From IMG/VR virus record IMGVR_UViG_3300037102_000029, positions 1 through 64,000 of that record: a stretch of 64,000 nt of DNA. One strand, 5' to 3'. Position 1 is the stretch's first letter. Every line of letters begins with the position of its first letter. The DNA is from a virus. This document shows, piece by piece, positions 17,412 to 25,077 of this stretch. The notes beneath the pieces were generated by a model. It was not told where the DNA came from and searched no databases. It worked only from the letters and a program-made list of their open reading frames with translations. The position numbers and the translations under genes are program-made.

Positions 17412-18980
17412 ATGGTCGAAACTTCGTATCCGTTCAGAAAGCCAGGAGATACTAACCCTTTCGGTGCCACATTGACCGAGAACCAATGGGCTCAATTCAG
17501 CCGATACTTGATAGGAACCGGCGTTATGTCGGTAAGCTTCAACGATAACCTGGGGGAGTTGGAAGTAACTGCAGGCACGCTGCCATTGACAGTGGATATC
17601 GACACGGGTGCAGCGGCCATCCAGGGGCATTATTATCAAAATAATGCGACGAACACGCTTACGCTTAACGCGAACCTGGCGTCCGGCATTCGCGCTGACC
17701 TAATAGCGCTCGAATGCAAGTGGGGATTAAACGCAGGGATCACCGCGATAGTAGTACAAGGAACTAACGGTCTACAGTATCCATCAACTGACCCGCGATC
17801 CGGCAACCCAATGCCGCCGCAACCAGTTCAAACAGAGGGCGTCAGATGGCAACTCCCCCTCGCTCAGGTCAATATGGTTAACGGACATACGACGATTGTG
17901 GACACGGATATCGTTGACCTACGAAACTTCGTCGGCGTACAGGCGACGCAAAGCAACTCGGTAGTCGTGGCGATGCCTAATGCTCGTTCCACTATGAAGC
18001 AAAATGCCGACTTTCAGATTCCCGCATCTGCAGGATTTATAGATGCAGACGAGATCATAAACGAAGCCTTTTCAGTACTACCGGCATGTGGTGGAACGGT
18101 CATGCTCAGTGAGGGCGACTGCATCATCTCGGACAGTATCAGTCCAGTGATGGGTGCGAACCTCATCGGCTGCGGATCACAAACCACGATCACCTTGTCG
18201 GGCCTCGCTCCAGCAGGAACTCCGATGATAGTAGCTGGTTATGCGGGTGCGACGATCCGCGACATGGCACTCTTTGGTGGTGGTAGTACGTCAAGTATCT
18301 ACACCACAACGCCGGTCACTACCGGACTTGGCAATCAAGGCGTTCTTGTCACGACTGGTAGCGTGCAACTCCTCAACTTAACCATCACCGGGGCGCAGGA
18401 TTACGGCATTGACGTGACAAGTGGCGCAACGAGCAATGTAGTAATCAAGGACTGCACAATAACCTACGCATACGGCGACGGTATCTATTATCAGGGCGCT
18501 CTCGGAATCGTTGCTGACAACAAGATATCATACTGTGGCGACTGCGGGATACACCTTGCTGCGACAGCCACAGGTGGTGCTCAAGCCAACAAGTTTTCAG
18601 GAAACCTCGTAACGTATTGCGGGTTGCACGGTATAATTGTTGACGGGACTGCAGCAGGTGCCATTGTAGGATGGTATAACATGATCAGTAACAACGAGAT
18701 CGGACAATGCGGAATGGCTGCCACTGGTTCTCCGTCGTGTATAAACTTGATAGGTGCAGGTATCAGATCTACGTCTTTAATTGGAAACTATGGGTGGACT
18801 GCTAACGCGCCATACACGAAATATGGAATCGGCATTTCAAGTAACGCAGTGCAAGACACGCGAGCGGTTGGTAACGATATGTATGACGCATCCGGAGGAA
18901 CCGGCTCAAAGGACATTATCCTAAACGGGGCCACTCTTAGCGGCCTTTCGCTAAACCTTTACAACTCGTATCAAGCGTAA
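17412..18980 (+). CDS. Tail spike with right-handed beta-helix
   Basis: 522 residues; AGGAGAAAACACAA precedes the ATG. Residues 1-175 resemble a baseplate-attachment domain (W-A-Q-F-S-R-Y-L...A-D-L-I-A-L-E). From about 205 onwards the turns N-L-I-G-C-G, A-T-I-R-D-M-A-L-F-G, V-I-K-D-C-T-I, G-D-G-I-Y-Y, D-C-G-I-H-L, G-L-H-G-I-I-V follow a pectate-lyase/NosD type parallel beta-helix. Such spikes bind or cleave surface polysaccharide; the active site cannot be assigned. Confidence 0.8.
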   Translation: MVETSYPFRKPGDTNPFGATLTENQWAQFSRYLIGTGVMSVSFNDNLGELEVTAGTLPLTVDIDTGAAAIQGHYYQNNATNTLTLNANLASGIRADLIALECKWGLNAGITAIVVQGTNGLQYPSTDPRSGNPMPPQPVQTEGVRWQLPLAQVNMVNGHTTIVDTDIVDLRNFVGVQATQSNSVVVAMPNARSTMKQNADFQIPASAGFIDADEIINEAFSVLPACGGTVMLSEGDCIISDSISPVMGANLIGCGSQTTITLSGLAPAGTPMIVAGYAGATIRDMALFGGGSTSSIYTTTPVTTGLGNQGVLVTTGSVQLLNLTITGAQDYGIDVTSGATSNVVIKDCTITYAYGDGIYYQGALGIVADNKISYCGDCGIHLAATATGGAQANKFSGNLVTYCGLHGIIVDGTAAGAIVGWYNMISNNEIGQCGMAATGSPSCINLIGAGIRSTSLIGNYGWTANAPYTKYGIGISSNAVQDTRAVGNDMYDASGGTGSKDIILNGATLSGLSLNLYNSYQA

Positions 18981-19005
18981 ACGATGGTTTAGGAGGCGTT
19001 ATAAA

Positions 19006-19278
19006 ATCCCTCGCGGTGTTTATGTTCATAAAAAGGGTATTCGCCATCCTCACGCAGGCAGTCACGCAGCTAGACCCGGTGCTCGAGGAGTACGACCGAA
19101 GGCGCACCACCCCCATAAAAGTTATGTACATCGCCGTGGATATCATATTAAACGAATTGCGCCATATAGAACCGGAATTAAGCATAAAGCTTACGTCCAC
19201 AAGCGCGGATATAAGATCAAAAGGGTCATGCCGTATAGACGCGGATATCACTTAAAACATAAGAGAATTGGCAGGTAA
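19006..19278 (+). CDS. Basic repetitive protein without a standard start codon
   Basis: Open frame of 91 codons with AGGAGG at 18,991 nine bases before ATC at 19,006, the only plausibly placed initiator (no ATG, GTG or TTG nearby). The product is very basic with repeats Y-V-H-[KR]-[KR]-G-[IY], two extended as S-Y-V-H-R-R-G-Y-H-I-K-R and A-Y-V-H-K-R-G-Y-K-I-K-R. The DNA of these two copies differs mainly at third positions in this frame, so selection acts on this frame. It ends just before the next ribosome binding site. Possibly a DNA-condensing or virion protein (inference). Confidence 0.6.
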   Translation: MPRGVYVHKKGIRHPHAGSHAARPGARGVRPKAHHPHKSYVHRRGYHIKRIAPYRTGIKHKAYVHKRGYKIKRVMPYRRGYHLKHKRIGR

Positions 19279-19291
19279 AGGAGGTGAAAAA

Positions 19292-19531
19292 ATGACCGAA
19301 GATAAACTAGAACAGGAACAAGAACACGAAGAAGCTCGAATAAAGGCAGAAGGTTTGATTGAATCTGCTGCAGCGTCGGCGCGAGACTTAATAGATGATG
19401 CAGCTACTCGCGCCATGCTGCTTATTGCGGAAGCAGTCGAGAGAGCGAAAGAGCTGCTTCATGAGGCGGCCGTAGCTGAAGCTGAACGCTTAAAGCTAGA
19501 GAGATCACGAGATGACCCCAACAAAAAGTGA
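19292..19531 (+). CDS. Coiled-coil protein
   Basis: 79 residues, preceded by a strong AAAGGAGGTGAAAAA. Almost wholly Ala/Glu/Lys/Arg helix, predicted coiled coil, no membrane segment. It overlaps the next gene by 20 bases, and both share A-x-E-L-L-x-x-A-x-V-A style heptads, so they may pair. Function unknown. Confidence 0.7.
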   Translation: MTEDKLEQEQEHEEARIKAEGLIESAAASARDLIDDAATRAMLLIAEAVERAKELLHEAAVAEAERLKLERSRDDPNKK

Positions 19532-20021
19532 AACGACGGCAGCCGAGGAACTGCTTGCTGCGGCCAAAGTAGCTAAAGAAGAGATGATTTCAGCTGCCGA
19601 GACTGCGCGAGAGAAGGTTAAGAACGCTTGCGATCAAGCGCTATATGACCTCGACCGGGCGGGTCCTACTGACCGGCGACAGCTGAACGGCAGTTATCGG
19701 TGGGACCGTTCAGAGGGCATTGAAATGCGCACTGGTAAACTGGAAGTTGGCCAAGCTAAAAGGGGAGAGCAGATCATCGGATTGATCGATGACGTTGCCA
19801 CTTTAAAAGACGTAATGACTGAGCAGAGCAACCGAATGACAACGCTGCGAGAACTCATCCTCGAAGTAAAAGACGCATGCACCGTTCGGATTGACGCACT
19901 TAAAGACGATACACGAAAGGACAAGATAAGGAACCAGCAATATGTTATCGGACTCGTGGTTTCATTCGTTGTCACGGTCGCATTATCTATCCTGTTCGGG
20001 TATGCACATTTCGTTAGATAG
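19512..20021 (+). CDS. Coiled-coil protein with C-terminal membrane anchor
   Basis: 169 residues. Long helical region (about 10-135) with heptads, then one membrane segment at about 146-166 (V-I-G-L-V-V-S-F-V-V-T-V) ending in H-F-V-R. Layout resembles tail-anchored haemolysin-XhlA-like proteins that sit next to phage lysis genes, but here it neighbours membrane proteins of other families. Overlaps the previous gene and is followed closely by a DUF1003 gene. Confidence 0.7.
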   Translation: MTPTKSETTAAEELLAAAKVAKEEMISAAETAREKVKNACDQALYDLDRAGPTDRRQLNGSYRWDRSEGIEMRTGKLEVGQAKRGEQIIGLIDDVATLKDVMTEQSNRMTTLRELILEVKDACTVRIDALKDDTRKDKIRNQQYVIGLVVSFVVTVALSILFGYAHFVR

Positions 20022-20029
20022 GGGAACCA

Positions 20030-20464
20030 ATGGCACTTTATAAACATAAACTGCATCCGCACAAACCCGTTAACTCAAATGACCGTTTCACAAGCGAGCA
20101 GATAGGCTTTAACGCGAAATTGGCTGTTTGGCTTACGCAGCACGTAGGTTCTATGTGGACGGCCTACCTGTTCACGGTAATTTGTTTTATCGGTTTAGGT
20201 GCGATACTTGGATGGCTCCCGAACACGTTGTATTGGATCATAATGTGGCTCACATCTTCGTTCCTTTCGCTTACCATCCTGCCGATCATCATGGTCGGTC
20301 AAAACATCCTCGGCCGAAAGTCAGAGATGCAGGCAGACGAACAGTTCAAGACCACGCAGAAGACCTACCATGACATAGAAGAGACTGGCAAGCACTTGTC
20401 CGCGCAGGATGATGAGCTGTTAAAGCAGACGAAACTGTTACTCGAGTTGTGCAAACATGACTGA
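20030..20464 (+). CDS. DUF1003 membrane protein
   Basis: 144 residues. The order N-A-K-L-A-V-W-L-T-Q-H-V-G-S-M-W, two membrane segments, L-P-I-I-M-V-G-Q-N and a following helical E-M-Q-A-D-E-Q-F tail is diagnostic for DUF1003. Cellular members are inner-membrane proteins of unclear function. Overlaps the VIT-like transporter gene (ATGA), so the two are probably co-translated; a joint membrane role is inferred. Confidence 0.85.
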   Translation: MALYKHKLHPHKPVNSNDRFTSEQIGFNAKLAVWLTQHVGSMWTAYLFTVICFIGLGAILGWLPNTLYWIIMWLTSSFLSLTILPIIMVGQNILGRKSEMQADEQFKTTQKTYHDIEETGKHLSAQDDELLKQTKLLLELCKHD

Positions 20465-20954
20465 CACTCGCTATTTAGGCGCGATGACGATGGGTGTTAA
20501 TGACTCCCTCGTTGAGGTTACTGCAGCGATAGCAGGCTTAACTATTGCCCTGCAAAACGCTAGACTTGTAGCCTTAGCAGCACTCATTACAGGCCTAGCT
20601 GGATCGTTGAGCATGGCGGCAAGCGAATACCTCGAAAAAGAGACTGAAGAAGTCTTCGATAAAAACGTTAAAAGTCCTGCAGGCGCATCCATACGAACCG
20701 GCCTCCTGTATTTCGGGATCGCGATGGCCCTTATTATTCCCTTTTTATTGCTGCAGAGCTACGTAGCGGCACTCACCTGCACACTAGCTATTGCGTTTAC
20801 CATCGTCGTCGGATTCACAATATATATCACGAAGCCTGAAGATAGGTATTTTTGGAAAGAGTTTCCGAAGCGAATCACATTATCATTTGGGATTGCCGCA
20901 ATAGCATTTTTGCTTGCATACGGACTGCGGCTAGTCTTAGGAGTTTCAATGTGA
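20457..20954 (+). CDS. VIT1/CCC1-family transporter-like protein
   Basis: 165 residues with about five membrane segments. The motifs G-V-N-D-S-L-V-E-V-T (segment 1) and G-S-L-S-M-A-A-S-E-Y-L (end of segment 2) are those of VIT1/CCC1 iron/manganese transporters. A cytosolic loop follows, shorter than in plant VIT1, with acidic residues E-K-E-T-E-E-V-F that could bind metal. Unusual in a virus; may move Fe or Mn across the host membrane. Confidence 0.85.
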   Translation: MTDTRYLGAMTMGVNDSLVEVTAAIAGLTIALQNARLVALAALITGLAGSLSMAASEYLEKETEEVFDKNVKSPAGASIRTGLLYFGIAMALIIPFLLLQSYVAALTCTLAIAFTIVVGFTIYITKPEDRYFWKEFPKRITLSFGIAAIAFLLAYGLRLVLGVSM

Positions 20955-20976
20955 GATTTAAATGGAGGTGATAAAG

Positions 20977-21165
20977 ATGGTTAGTGAAGAAGCCTTTCGC
21001 GTAGCCTGCAAGACCGCTGGCGCGACACAAGTCTCGGAAGCAGCTGCTAAAGCTGCGATCGAGGTGTTAATCAACAAGCAGGTTGCACTCGCCCAGGCTG
21101 CAGTTGCAGCAATGCAAGCCGCAGGACGCACGCGGGTAGAACCTGAAGATGTACCTACAGCTTAG
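20977..21165 (+). CDS. Archaeal-type histone, helix alpha-3 missing (A)
   Basis: 62 residues; GGAGGTGATAAAG gives the start. Alpha-1 A-F-R-V-A-C-K-T-A-G-A, loop Q-V-S, long alpha-2 ending in Q-A-A-G, loop 2 R-T-R-V-E-P-E-D-V with the R-to-D spacing of HMf histones (R-K-T-I-K-A-E-D). The chain ends three residues after E-D-V, so alpha-3 is absent. Likely binds DNA or bridges it as a dimer; it could act on viral or host chromatin. A second copy is at 27,380. Confidence 0.8.
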   Translation: MVSEEAFRVACKTAGATQVSEAAAKAAIEVLINKQVALAQAAVAAMQAAGRTRVEPEDVPTA

Positions 21166-21187
21166 AGGGGTAACGCCCTTCTTTTTT
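21166..21187 (+). terminator. Hairpin with T-run after histone A
   Basis: AGGG / CCCT stem with a six-base loop, right after the stop, followed by TTCTTTTTT. Could terminate by the T-run alone, as in archaea; the hairpin may protect the 3' end. Confidence 0.6.
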
Positions 21188-21208
21188 ATTTAAATGGAGG
21201 TGATAAAA

Positions 21209-21427
21209 ATGGCAACCAAGACACAGATCGTATTTGATCCAGCTACAGGAATGGGCTGGCTTCCAGCGATAGTCGTAGTTCTGACATTCTTAGTGTTTAC
21301 AGTCAATTCAGTAGGTCAATATTTCGTCTTAACAACGGTGCAAGCTGCGTTCGTTGGCTTTATAGCAACAGTATTGGCAGGACTCGTAACGCTCTTCACG
21401 ACGATGGAAGTGCCAGTAGTAGACTAA
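21209..21427 (+). CDS. Small two-helix membrane protein
   Basis: 72 residues; GGAGGTGATAAAA precedes the ATG, and the 5' leader (TTTAAATGGAGGTGATAAA) is almost the same as that of histone A. Two membrane segments: about 15-36 (L-P-A-I-V-V-V-L-T-F-L-V-F) and 46-65 (A-F-V-G-F-I-A-T-V-L-A-G-L-V). A holin is possible, but the lysis candidates are on the opposite strand; unassigned. Confidence 0.7.
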   Translation: MATKTQIVFDPATGMGWLPAIVVVLTFLVFTVNSVGQYFVLTTVQAAFVGFIATVLAGLVTLFTTMEVPVVD

Positions 21428-21453
21428 AAAATAGTCTACTTTTTTATTTTTTT
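21419..21453 (+). terminator. Strong hairpin terminator
   Basis: GTAGACTA / TAGTCTAC, a perfect 8-bp stem around AAAAA, overlapping the stop codon of the membrane protein, then TTTTTTATTTTTTT. Best terminator-like structure in the window; probably ends most rightward late transcripts. Confidence 0.8.
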
Positions 21454-21455
21454 AG

Positions 21456-21845
21456 GTGACAAAACTAAACAGACCGATGGCTTACAAACCCTGCAAACCC
21501 GTCTCGTCTTGCCCTATAGAAGCAATCAAGTGCTTCAGGATCAATATCAAACTGGCAAGAATCAAGCAAGCGATGGTCGGCCACGAACTAGCTAAGAAAG
21601 TCCAGGAGTGCAGCGAAACCAAGTTCACGTCAGAATACGAGCATCTTCTTTATCATCCTTATAAAGACCATAATCATCAGTTGGTTATTACAATCGTGGA
21701 CGATCTCGCTGAGATCAGTCCAAGAATAGACGACGTGTATCACGCTCGCCCGCGCAACTGCCTACGCAGGCGTTATCAGAGCATCAAGGATGTTCTCTGT
21801 GAAGATTGGCGAGCGCAGTCTTATTATGCTAAAGTGAAACGTTAA
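21456..21845 (+). CDS. Unknown small basic protein after late terminator
   Basis: 129 residues from GTG at 21,456; an in-frame ATG at 21,477 is the alternative, with AGGTGA 17 bases upstream. Contains a helical region (I-N-I-K-L-A-R-I-K-Q-A), H-N-H-Q-L-V-I-T-I-V-D-D and basic C-terminus R-N-C-L-R-R-R-Y-Q. No family recognised. It is the last rightward gene and converges with the leftward block. Confidence 0.5.
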   Translation: MTKLNRPMAYKPCKPVSSCPIEAIKCFRINIKLARIKQAMVGHELAKKVQECSETKFTSEYEHLLYHPYKDHNHQLVITIVDDLAEISPRIDDVYHARPRNCLRRRYQSIKDVLCEDWRAQSYYAKVKR

Positions 21846-21867
21846 CGCAGTGCAACAGAGACAGCAG

Positions 21868-22254
21868 TCATCGAGGAGGACACGGTTTCCATTTTGGGTT
21901 TAACAAATCCCACCACGGAAACGCCTTGTCTTCTTCACTCTCTTTTCTGAAATGCTTACCGCATGCTTCTCCGTTATTACCGTAAGGTTTCCAGAGGGCG
22001 CACCCTTCAGGCTTAACAGCGTGTATTCCGCATCTTCCTTGAGTCCAAAACCTGCAAGGTTTTCCTTGTTTGAAGGTCCACGGCTTCGCTTCAGACATCT
22101 CAACATTCACAACATAAAGTTCCTTGAAGACATCCAGGGGAATCTCTAGGTATTCTGCGATCCGTGCTACCTCATCGGTTCCTAACGCGCAGGGCGTTGA
22201 GAAACCGGCACAACAGACACCGAAGCAATTTTCACAAGCGGAGTATTCTACCAT
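21868..22254 (-). CDS. YkgJ-family cysteine cluster protein
   Basis: 128 residues with the YkgJ pattern: C-E-N-C-F-G-V-C-C near the N-terminus, then C-R-F-W-T-Q-G-R-C-G-I-H and P-E-G-C-A-L-W, a putative zinc- or iron-binding cluster. Last gene of the leftward block. Cellular relatives are mostly uncharacterised; some are thought to bind Fe-S clusters. Role in the virus unknown. Confidence 0.8.
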   Translation of the reverse strand: MVEYSACENCFGVCCAGFSTPCALGTDEVARIAEYLEIPLDVFKELYVVNVEMSEAKPWTFKQGKPCRFWTQGRCGIHAVKPEGCALWKPYGNNGEACGKHFRKESEEDKAFPWWDLLNPKWKPCPPR

Positions 22255-22255
22255 A

Positions 22256-22286
22256 ATAAAAAGAAAGGGAACGCAAACGGGCTCCC
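22256..22286 (-). terminator. Hairpin with T-run after papain-like gene
   Basis: On the minus strand a 6-bp stem (GGGAGC pairing with GTTCCC and one G-T) is followed by TTTCTTTTTATTATGG. It lies between the protease gene and the YkgJ gene. Confidence 0.45.
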
Positions 22287-22306
22287 GACCGCTCGCGCCT
22301 TTTAAA

Positions 22307-23449
22307 CTACTTGGTTATTTCACTGCATACGCAGATCGGTAACGCTGAACTAACTGATGCCGCGTAACTAGCATTGCCTGCAAACGAAGCATAGTAGGTG
22401 CGAATCCCTGGCGACGTGAAGGACGTTTGGTACGTCAGCGTTGAATACGCTGCTTTGTCCTGATACGTTGCACCTCCAAGAGTGTGGTAAATCTTTATAG
22501 GCTCCGCAATAGGCGCAGCAGTCCCACTTTTTAATGTGGCAATAAACGTCGCCGGTTTATTGACCCCGTAACACGACTTGTCAGCGGTTATGGTAATCTG
22601 GGTCGCTTTCTTAGTCGGTGTAGGTGGTGTGGGGGTGGGTGTCGGCCCAAGCTGACTCTCCATCGCGATAGTCCAACTGTCGCTCGCGTATTGCCGGATG
22701 TACGGTCGCGGGATCAAACCGAAGCCGCCACTGAATTTGGCGTATCCTTTGCCCCATCCTGTCCCCCAAGAGTTGAGGGTGATGTAGTAGTCGGCGTCAG
22801 TAAAGCCAGTTACGCCAAACAACGCATTGCAGTGACCGCCGATTGATGCGCCGCTTGGCATATCAATGATCCCATCGCTGCCGACGTCTTCGTATTGCTG
22901 GTAGACTGGCATCCCGTAAACCACTGGAAGCTTCGTCACGCAGAGGCAGTTGTCTATGTTCGCAATCATCTGAGTTGTTGAGGTGCCGTCAAGCAAGTAG
23001 TAGCTCGTAGACTCGGCTTTCACTGCGTCGCTGACTGCTTTCGCTGGCGGTGCGGTATCGAACTGGCTTATATCATAAGCCCAATCAGTTTCAGGTGCTA
23101 CGCCATCCTGAACAGTTGCGTGAATACCATCTCTGATATTACAGCCATTATCTCCAGGATAATCGCCGCCAATAATCCTCGCATCGCGATAGACCAGTAG
23201 CCTGCAGCCTAGAACTGCCTCGATTCCTGCCTTAATCTGACACGCCTCAAAGGCTGACGTGGTTCCGTGTGCTACGCACGCGCCTAGTTGTCCTTGATTC
23301 TTGACTGTGCTGACTAAATTGGTTATGTCCGTTGGCACCAACGTTTCAGGTGCCATCAACTTCACGCGATCTTCGTATCTGTAATCTAAATGTGACGGCA
23401 TCTGAGGTTTCCACCCCAGGCCGTGACCTTTCTTAGTAACGGTTATCAT
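22307..23449 (-). CDS. Papain-like (C1) protease with C-terminal Ig-like domain, lysin candidate
   Basis: 380 residues. The catalytic set is visible: Q52 in N-Q-G-Q-L-G-A-C58, H206 in G-G-H-C-N-A-L, N226 in T-L-N-S-W-G-T-G-W-G. A Thr/Pro linker (about 275-285) leads to an Ig-like domain ending in L-P-I-C-V-C-S-E, shared with the gene at 26,260. No signal peptide. Could cleave host surface (S-layer) protein or cell-wall peptide at release; the lysis role is inferred from the neighbouring small membrane protein and glycosidase-like gene. Confidence 0.8.
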   Translation of the reverse strand: MITVTKKGHGLGWKPQMPSHLDYRYEDRVKLMAPETLVPTDITNLVSTVKNQGQLGACVAHGTTSAFEACQIKAGIEAVLGCRLLVYRDARIIGGDYPGDNGCNIRDGIHATVQDGVAPETDWAYDISQFDTAPPAKAVSDAVKAESTSYYLLDGTSTTQMIANIDNCLCVTKLPVVYGMPVYQQYEDVGSDGIIDMPSGASIGGHCNALFGVTGFTDADYYITLNSWGTGWGKGYAKFSGGFGLIPRPYIRQYASDSWTIAMESQLGPTPTPTPPTPTKKATQITITADKSCYGVNKPATFIATLKSGTAAPIAEPIKIYHTLGGATYQDKAAYSTLTYQTSFTSPGIRTYYASFAGNASYAASVSSALPICVCSEITK

Positions 23450-23465
23450 CTATCTATCATCCTCC

Positions 23466-23771
23466 TTACCAGAATCGATAAACAAACTGCTTTGAAAAAT
23501 CGACTTGGGCCTCCCCGTGAAATGGCCCGTGGAACACACTGCTAAATGTTGATATCTTTGGTTCCGGTGCGGGTGCGGCGCCCTCTGCGTCTTTCACCAT
23601 CCGGTCAACGCGCTCTCTTTGCAGATGTAGTTCAGCGCAGACGATTTTTAACCGTATGCGTGTGCGCGTCGGATCAATCCCATTATGCAAATCCACCAGG
23701 ACTGATTCAAGTTCATCCGCTAGTTTTTCAAATGCGAAACATTCTGTATTCAATTCATCCTTGAGACTCAT
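23466..23771 (-). CDS. Unknown helical protein
   Basis: 101 residues, ATG overlapping the upstream stop (ATGA). Residues 1-65 are helical with A-F-E-K-L-A-D-E-L-E-S-V-L, residues 66-101 are Pro/Phe-rich and basic-aromatic. No family recognised. Placed directly upstream of the protease. Confidence 0.6.
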   Translation of the reverse strand: MSLKDELNTECFAFEKLADELESVLVDLHNGIDPTRTRIRLKIVCAELHLQRERVDRMVKDAEGAAPAPEPKISTFSSVFHGPFHGEAQVDFSKQFVYRFW

Positions 23772-23944
23772 TTCTTTGTGGTTCCTCCTTTCTTTTTGGA
23801 CATTCCTTTCTCCTTAACACCAGCCGCCTCGAGCGCCTTCATCGCTGCACAAATCGGCTGATGTTCACAATCGCTCGGAGAGGCACAATCGCACGCCAAC
23901 ATCTCATCTATTAAGTGTCCTTGCACACAACAGGTTGCTTTCAT
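23768..23944 (-). CDS. Small cysteine-rich protein
   Basis: 58 residues. Cysteines at K-A-T-C-C-V-Q-G-H, A-C-D-C, D-C-E-H and P-I-C suggest a metal site; the C-terminus is Lys-rich. Start ATG at 23,944 and stop overlapping the next ATG. Unknown function. Confidence 0.55.
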   Translation of the reverse strand: MKATCCVQGHLIDEMLACDCASPSDCEHQPICAAMKALEAAGVKEKGMSKKKGGTTKK

Positions 23945-23961
23945 TTCTTCTTTTTACCCCT

Positions 23962-24159
23962 TCATCCCACTAAATGCCACGCAACGACGGCCATCACTAC
24001 GATTATCAGGCCGACAAGTGTGCGTATCCAACGTTCGCCATCGAATACGACATTATGATACTGGCCGCCCTGGATCAACACACTTCCAATGCCATCAGCG
24101 ATCACGTAGACGCCGCAAAGGCCGAGCACTAATAGTACCACATCAATCTGTGTCATCAT
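23962..24159 (-). CDS. Two-helix membrane protein, holin candidate
   Basis: 65 residues. Membrane segments at about 5-28 (V-V-L-L-V-L-G-L-C-G-V-Y-V-I-A) and 46-64 (L-V-G-L-I-I-V-V-M-A-V-V-A-W), with a short polar loop. Its size and closeness to the papain-like gene fit a holin, but no holin family is recognised. Overlaps the resolvase gene end. Confidence 0.6.
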   Translation of the reverse strand: MMTQIDVVLLVLGLCGVYVIADGIGSVLIQGGQYHNVVFDGERWIRTLVGLIIVVMAVVAWHLVG

Positions 24160-24650
24160 AAGACTTCATTCCAATTTTGTAATCCGTCCCCATTCTCAAC
24201 CAGCTCACGTGCGCCAACCTCATCCTTATTCACTGGTCTGGGCAGCTCCGATGGATCGAACATTCTAAACGAGGGCTGTCCGCGAGCATAAAGTTCATCC
24301 AGATCATGCCACTTTATTACATAGACCTTATTTTTAGGCCGCTTGTGGACTTGGATTGCCAAAAAACCACGTCGTCCGGAGAGCTGTAGATACTCATTAA
24401 TACGCTCGAACTGATTATGTGGAAACATCTTCGCGAAGTTGTATCGTTTCGCAGGCACCCGACTCTTACACTCTATCGCTATATGCCAACTTGGATACGG
24501 TGAGTCAACGGTGATATCACAGCCGATAAAATTGGGGATGTTCTGATACTCGCGTCGCACGTACGCGGGAATACGATATTCCACACAGTAGTCAATCAGC
24601 GATGTGCGGATAAAACTTTCAAAAGATGATCCTTTCCTTGCCACGCGCAC
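24156..24650 (-). CDS. Holliday junction resolvase, archaeal Hjc type
   Basis: 164 residues. R-K-G-S-S-F-E at the N-terminus, G-C-D-I-T-V-D-S and I-E-C-K-S reproduce the E...D...ExK nuclease core of Hjc/Hje resolvases. They cleave four-way junctions during recombination and before packaging. The C-terminal 55 residues are an extension relative to typical Hjc (about 130-140 residues). Overlaps the wHTH gene by 55 bases. Confidence 0.85.
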   Translation of the reverse strand: MRVARKGSSFESFIRTSLIDYCVEYRIPAYVRREYQNIPNFIGCDITVDSPYPSWHIAIECKSRVPAKRYNFAKMFPHNQFERINEYLQLSGRRGFLAIQVHKRPKNKVYVIKWHDLDELYARGQPSFRMFDPSELPRPVNKDEVGARELVENGDGLQNWNEVL

Positions 24651-24877
24651 CCCATTGCATTATCGTTCGGCATTCGACTTCCGTAGAAGTAATAAACGTA
24701 CCGCACGTTCGTCACTTCATCAAAACGATACATGCGGCTAACTTCGTGCCGTCGCCAGAGGGTATTGACGTTGCGTAGGACTGTCGTTTTTGCGAGTCCC
24801 GTCATTCGCGCCAACTCTTCGAGCGACATTCCCCTGCCAGTCTCTTTCAGCACGTTCCGAACATCTTCCTGTCCCAT
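24596..24877 (-). CDS. Winged-helix transcription regulator
   Basis: 93 residues. N-terminal HTH G-M-S-L-E-E-L-A-R-M-T-G-L-A-K-T-T-V-L-R-N is clear, followed by a wing (V-S-R-M-Y-R-F-D...V-R-Y-V-Y-Y-F-Y-G). Similar to IclR/MarR-like small archaeal regulators. Probably controls the lysis or replication genes around it. Confidence 0.75.
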   Translation of the reverse strand: MGQEDVRNVLKETGRGMSLEELARMTGLAKTTVLRNVNTLWRRHEVSRMYRFDEVTNVRYVYYFYGSRMPNDNAMGCAWQGKDHLLKVLSAHR

Positions 24878-25077
24878 TTTGTTTTTCTTGTTTTACACCC
24901 TGCACGCCGCACAACCGAGCCATAACGGGGCTGAAGCCATAATCGCTAGAATAGCGACCGTGGCGCTGCAGTAAATTCCCGTGAAGGCGTGGTCAAGCCG
25001 TGTTGCTTTGAAATTTTGCCACGGATGGCGCCATTCCAATTTGCGGGGTGGTATCCACGAAAGCCTTGTAACACCTC
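24878..25077. other. Gap without a convincing gene
   Basis: On the minus strand AGGAGGTG at 25,072-25,079 is a good ribosome binding site, but only very short frames follow (a GTG at 25,058 opens 21 codons). It may be the remains of a small gene or a leader peptide. Nothing else seen. Confidence 0.3.

Noticed and set aside
19016-19255. Rightward frame of 79 codons over the basic repeat gene
   Set aside because: The internal repeat copies conserve residues in the other frame, start context is poor, and it ends short of the next ribosome site.
24878-25077. Small gene behind AGGAGGTG
   Set aside because: Only 21-42 codon frames with badly placed starts follow the ribosome site; kept as a gap note.
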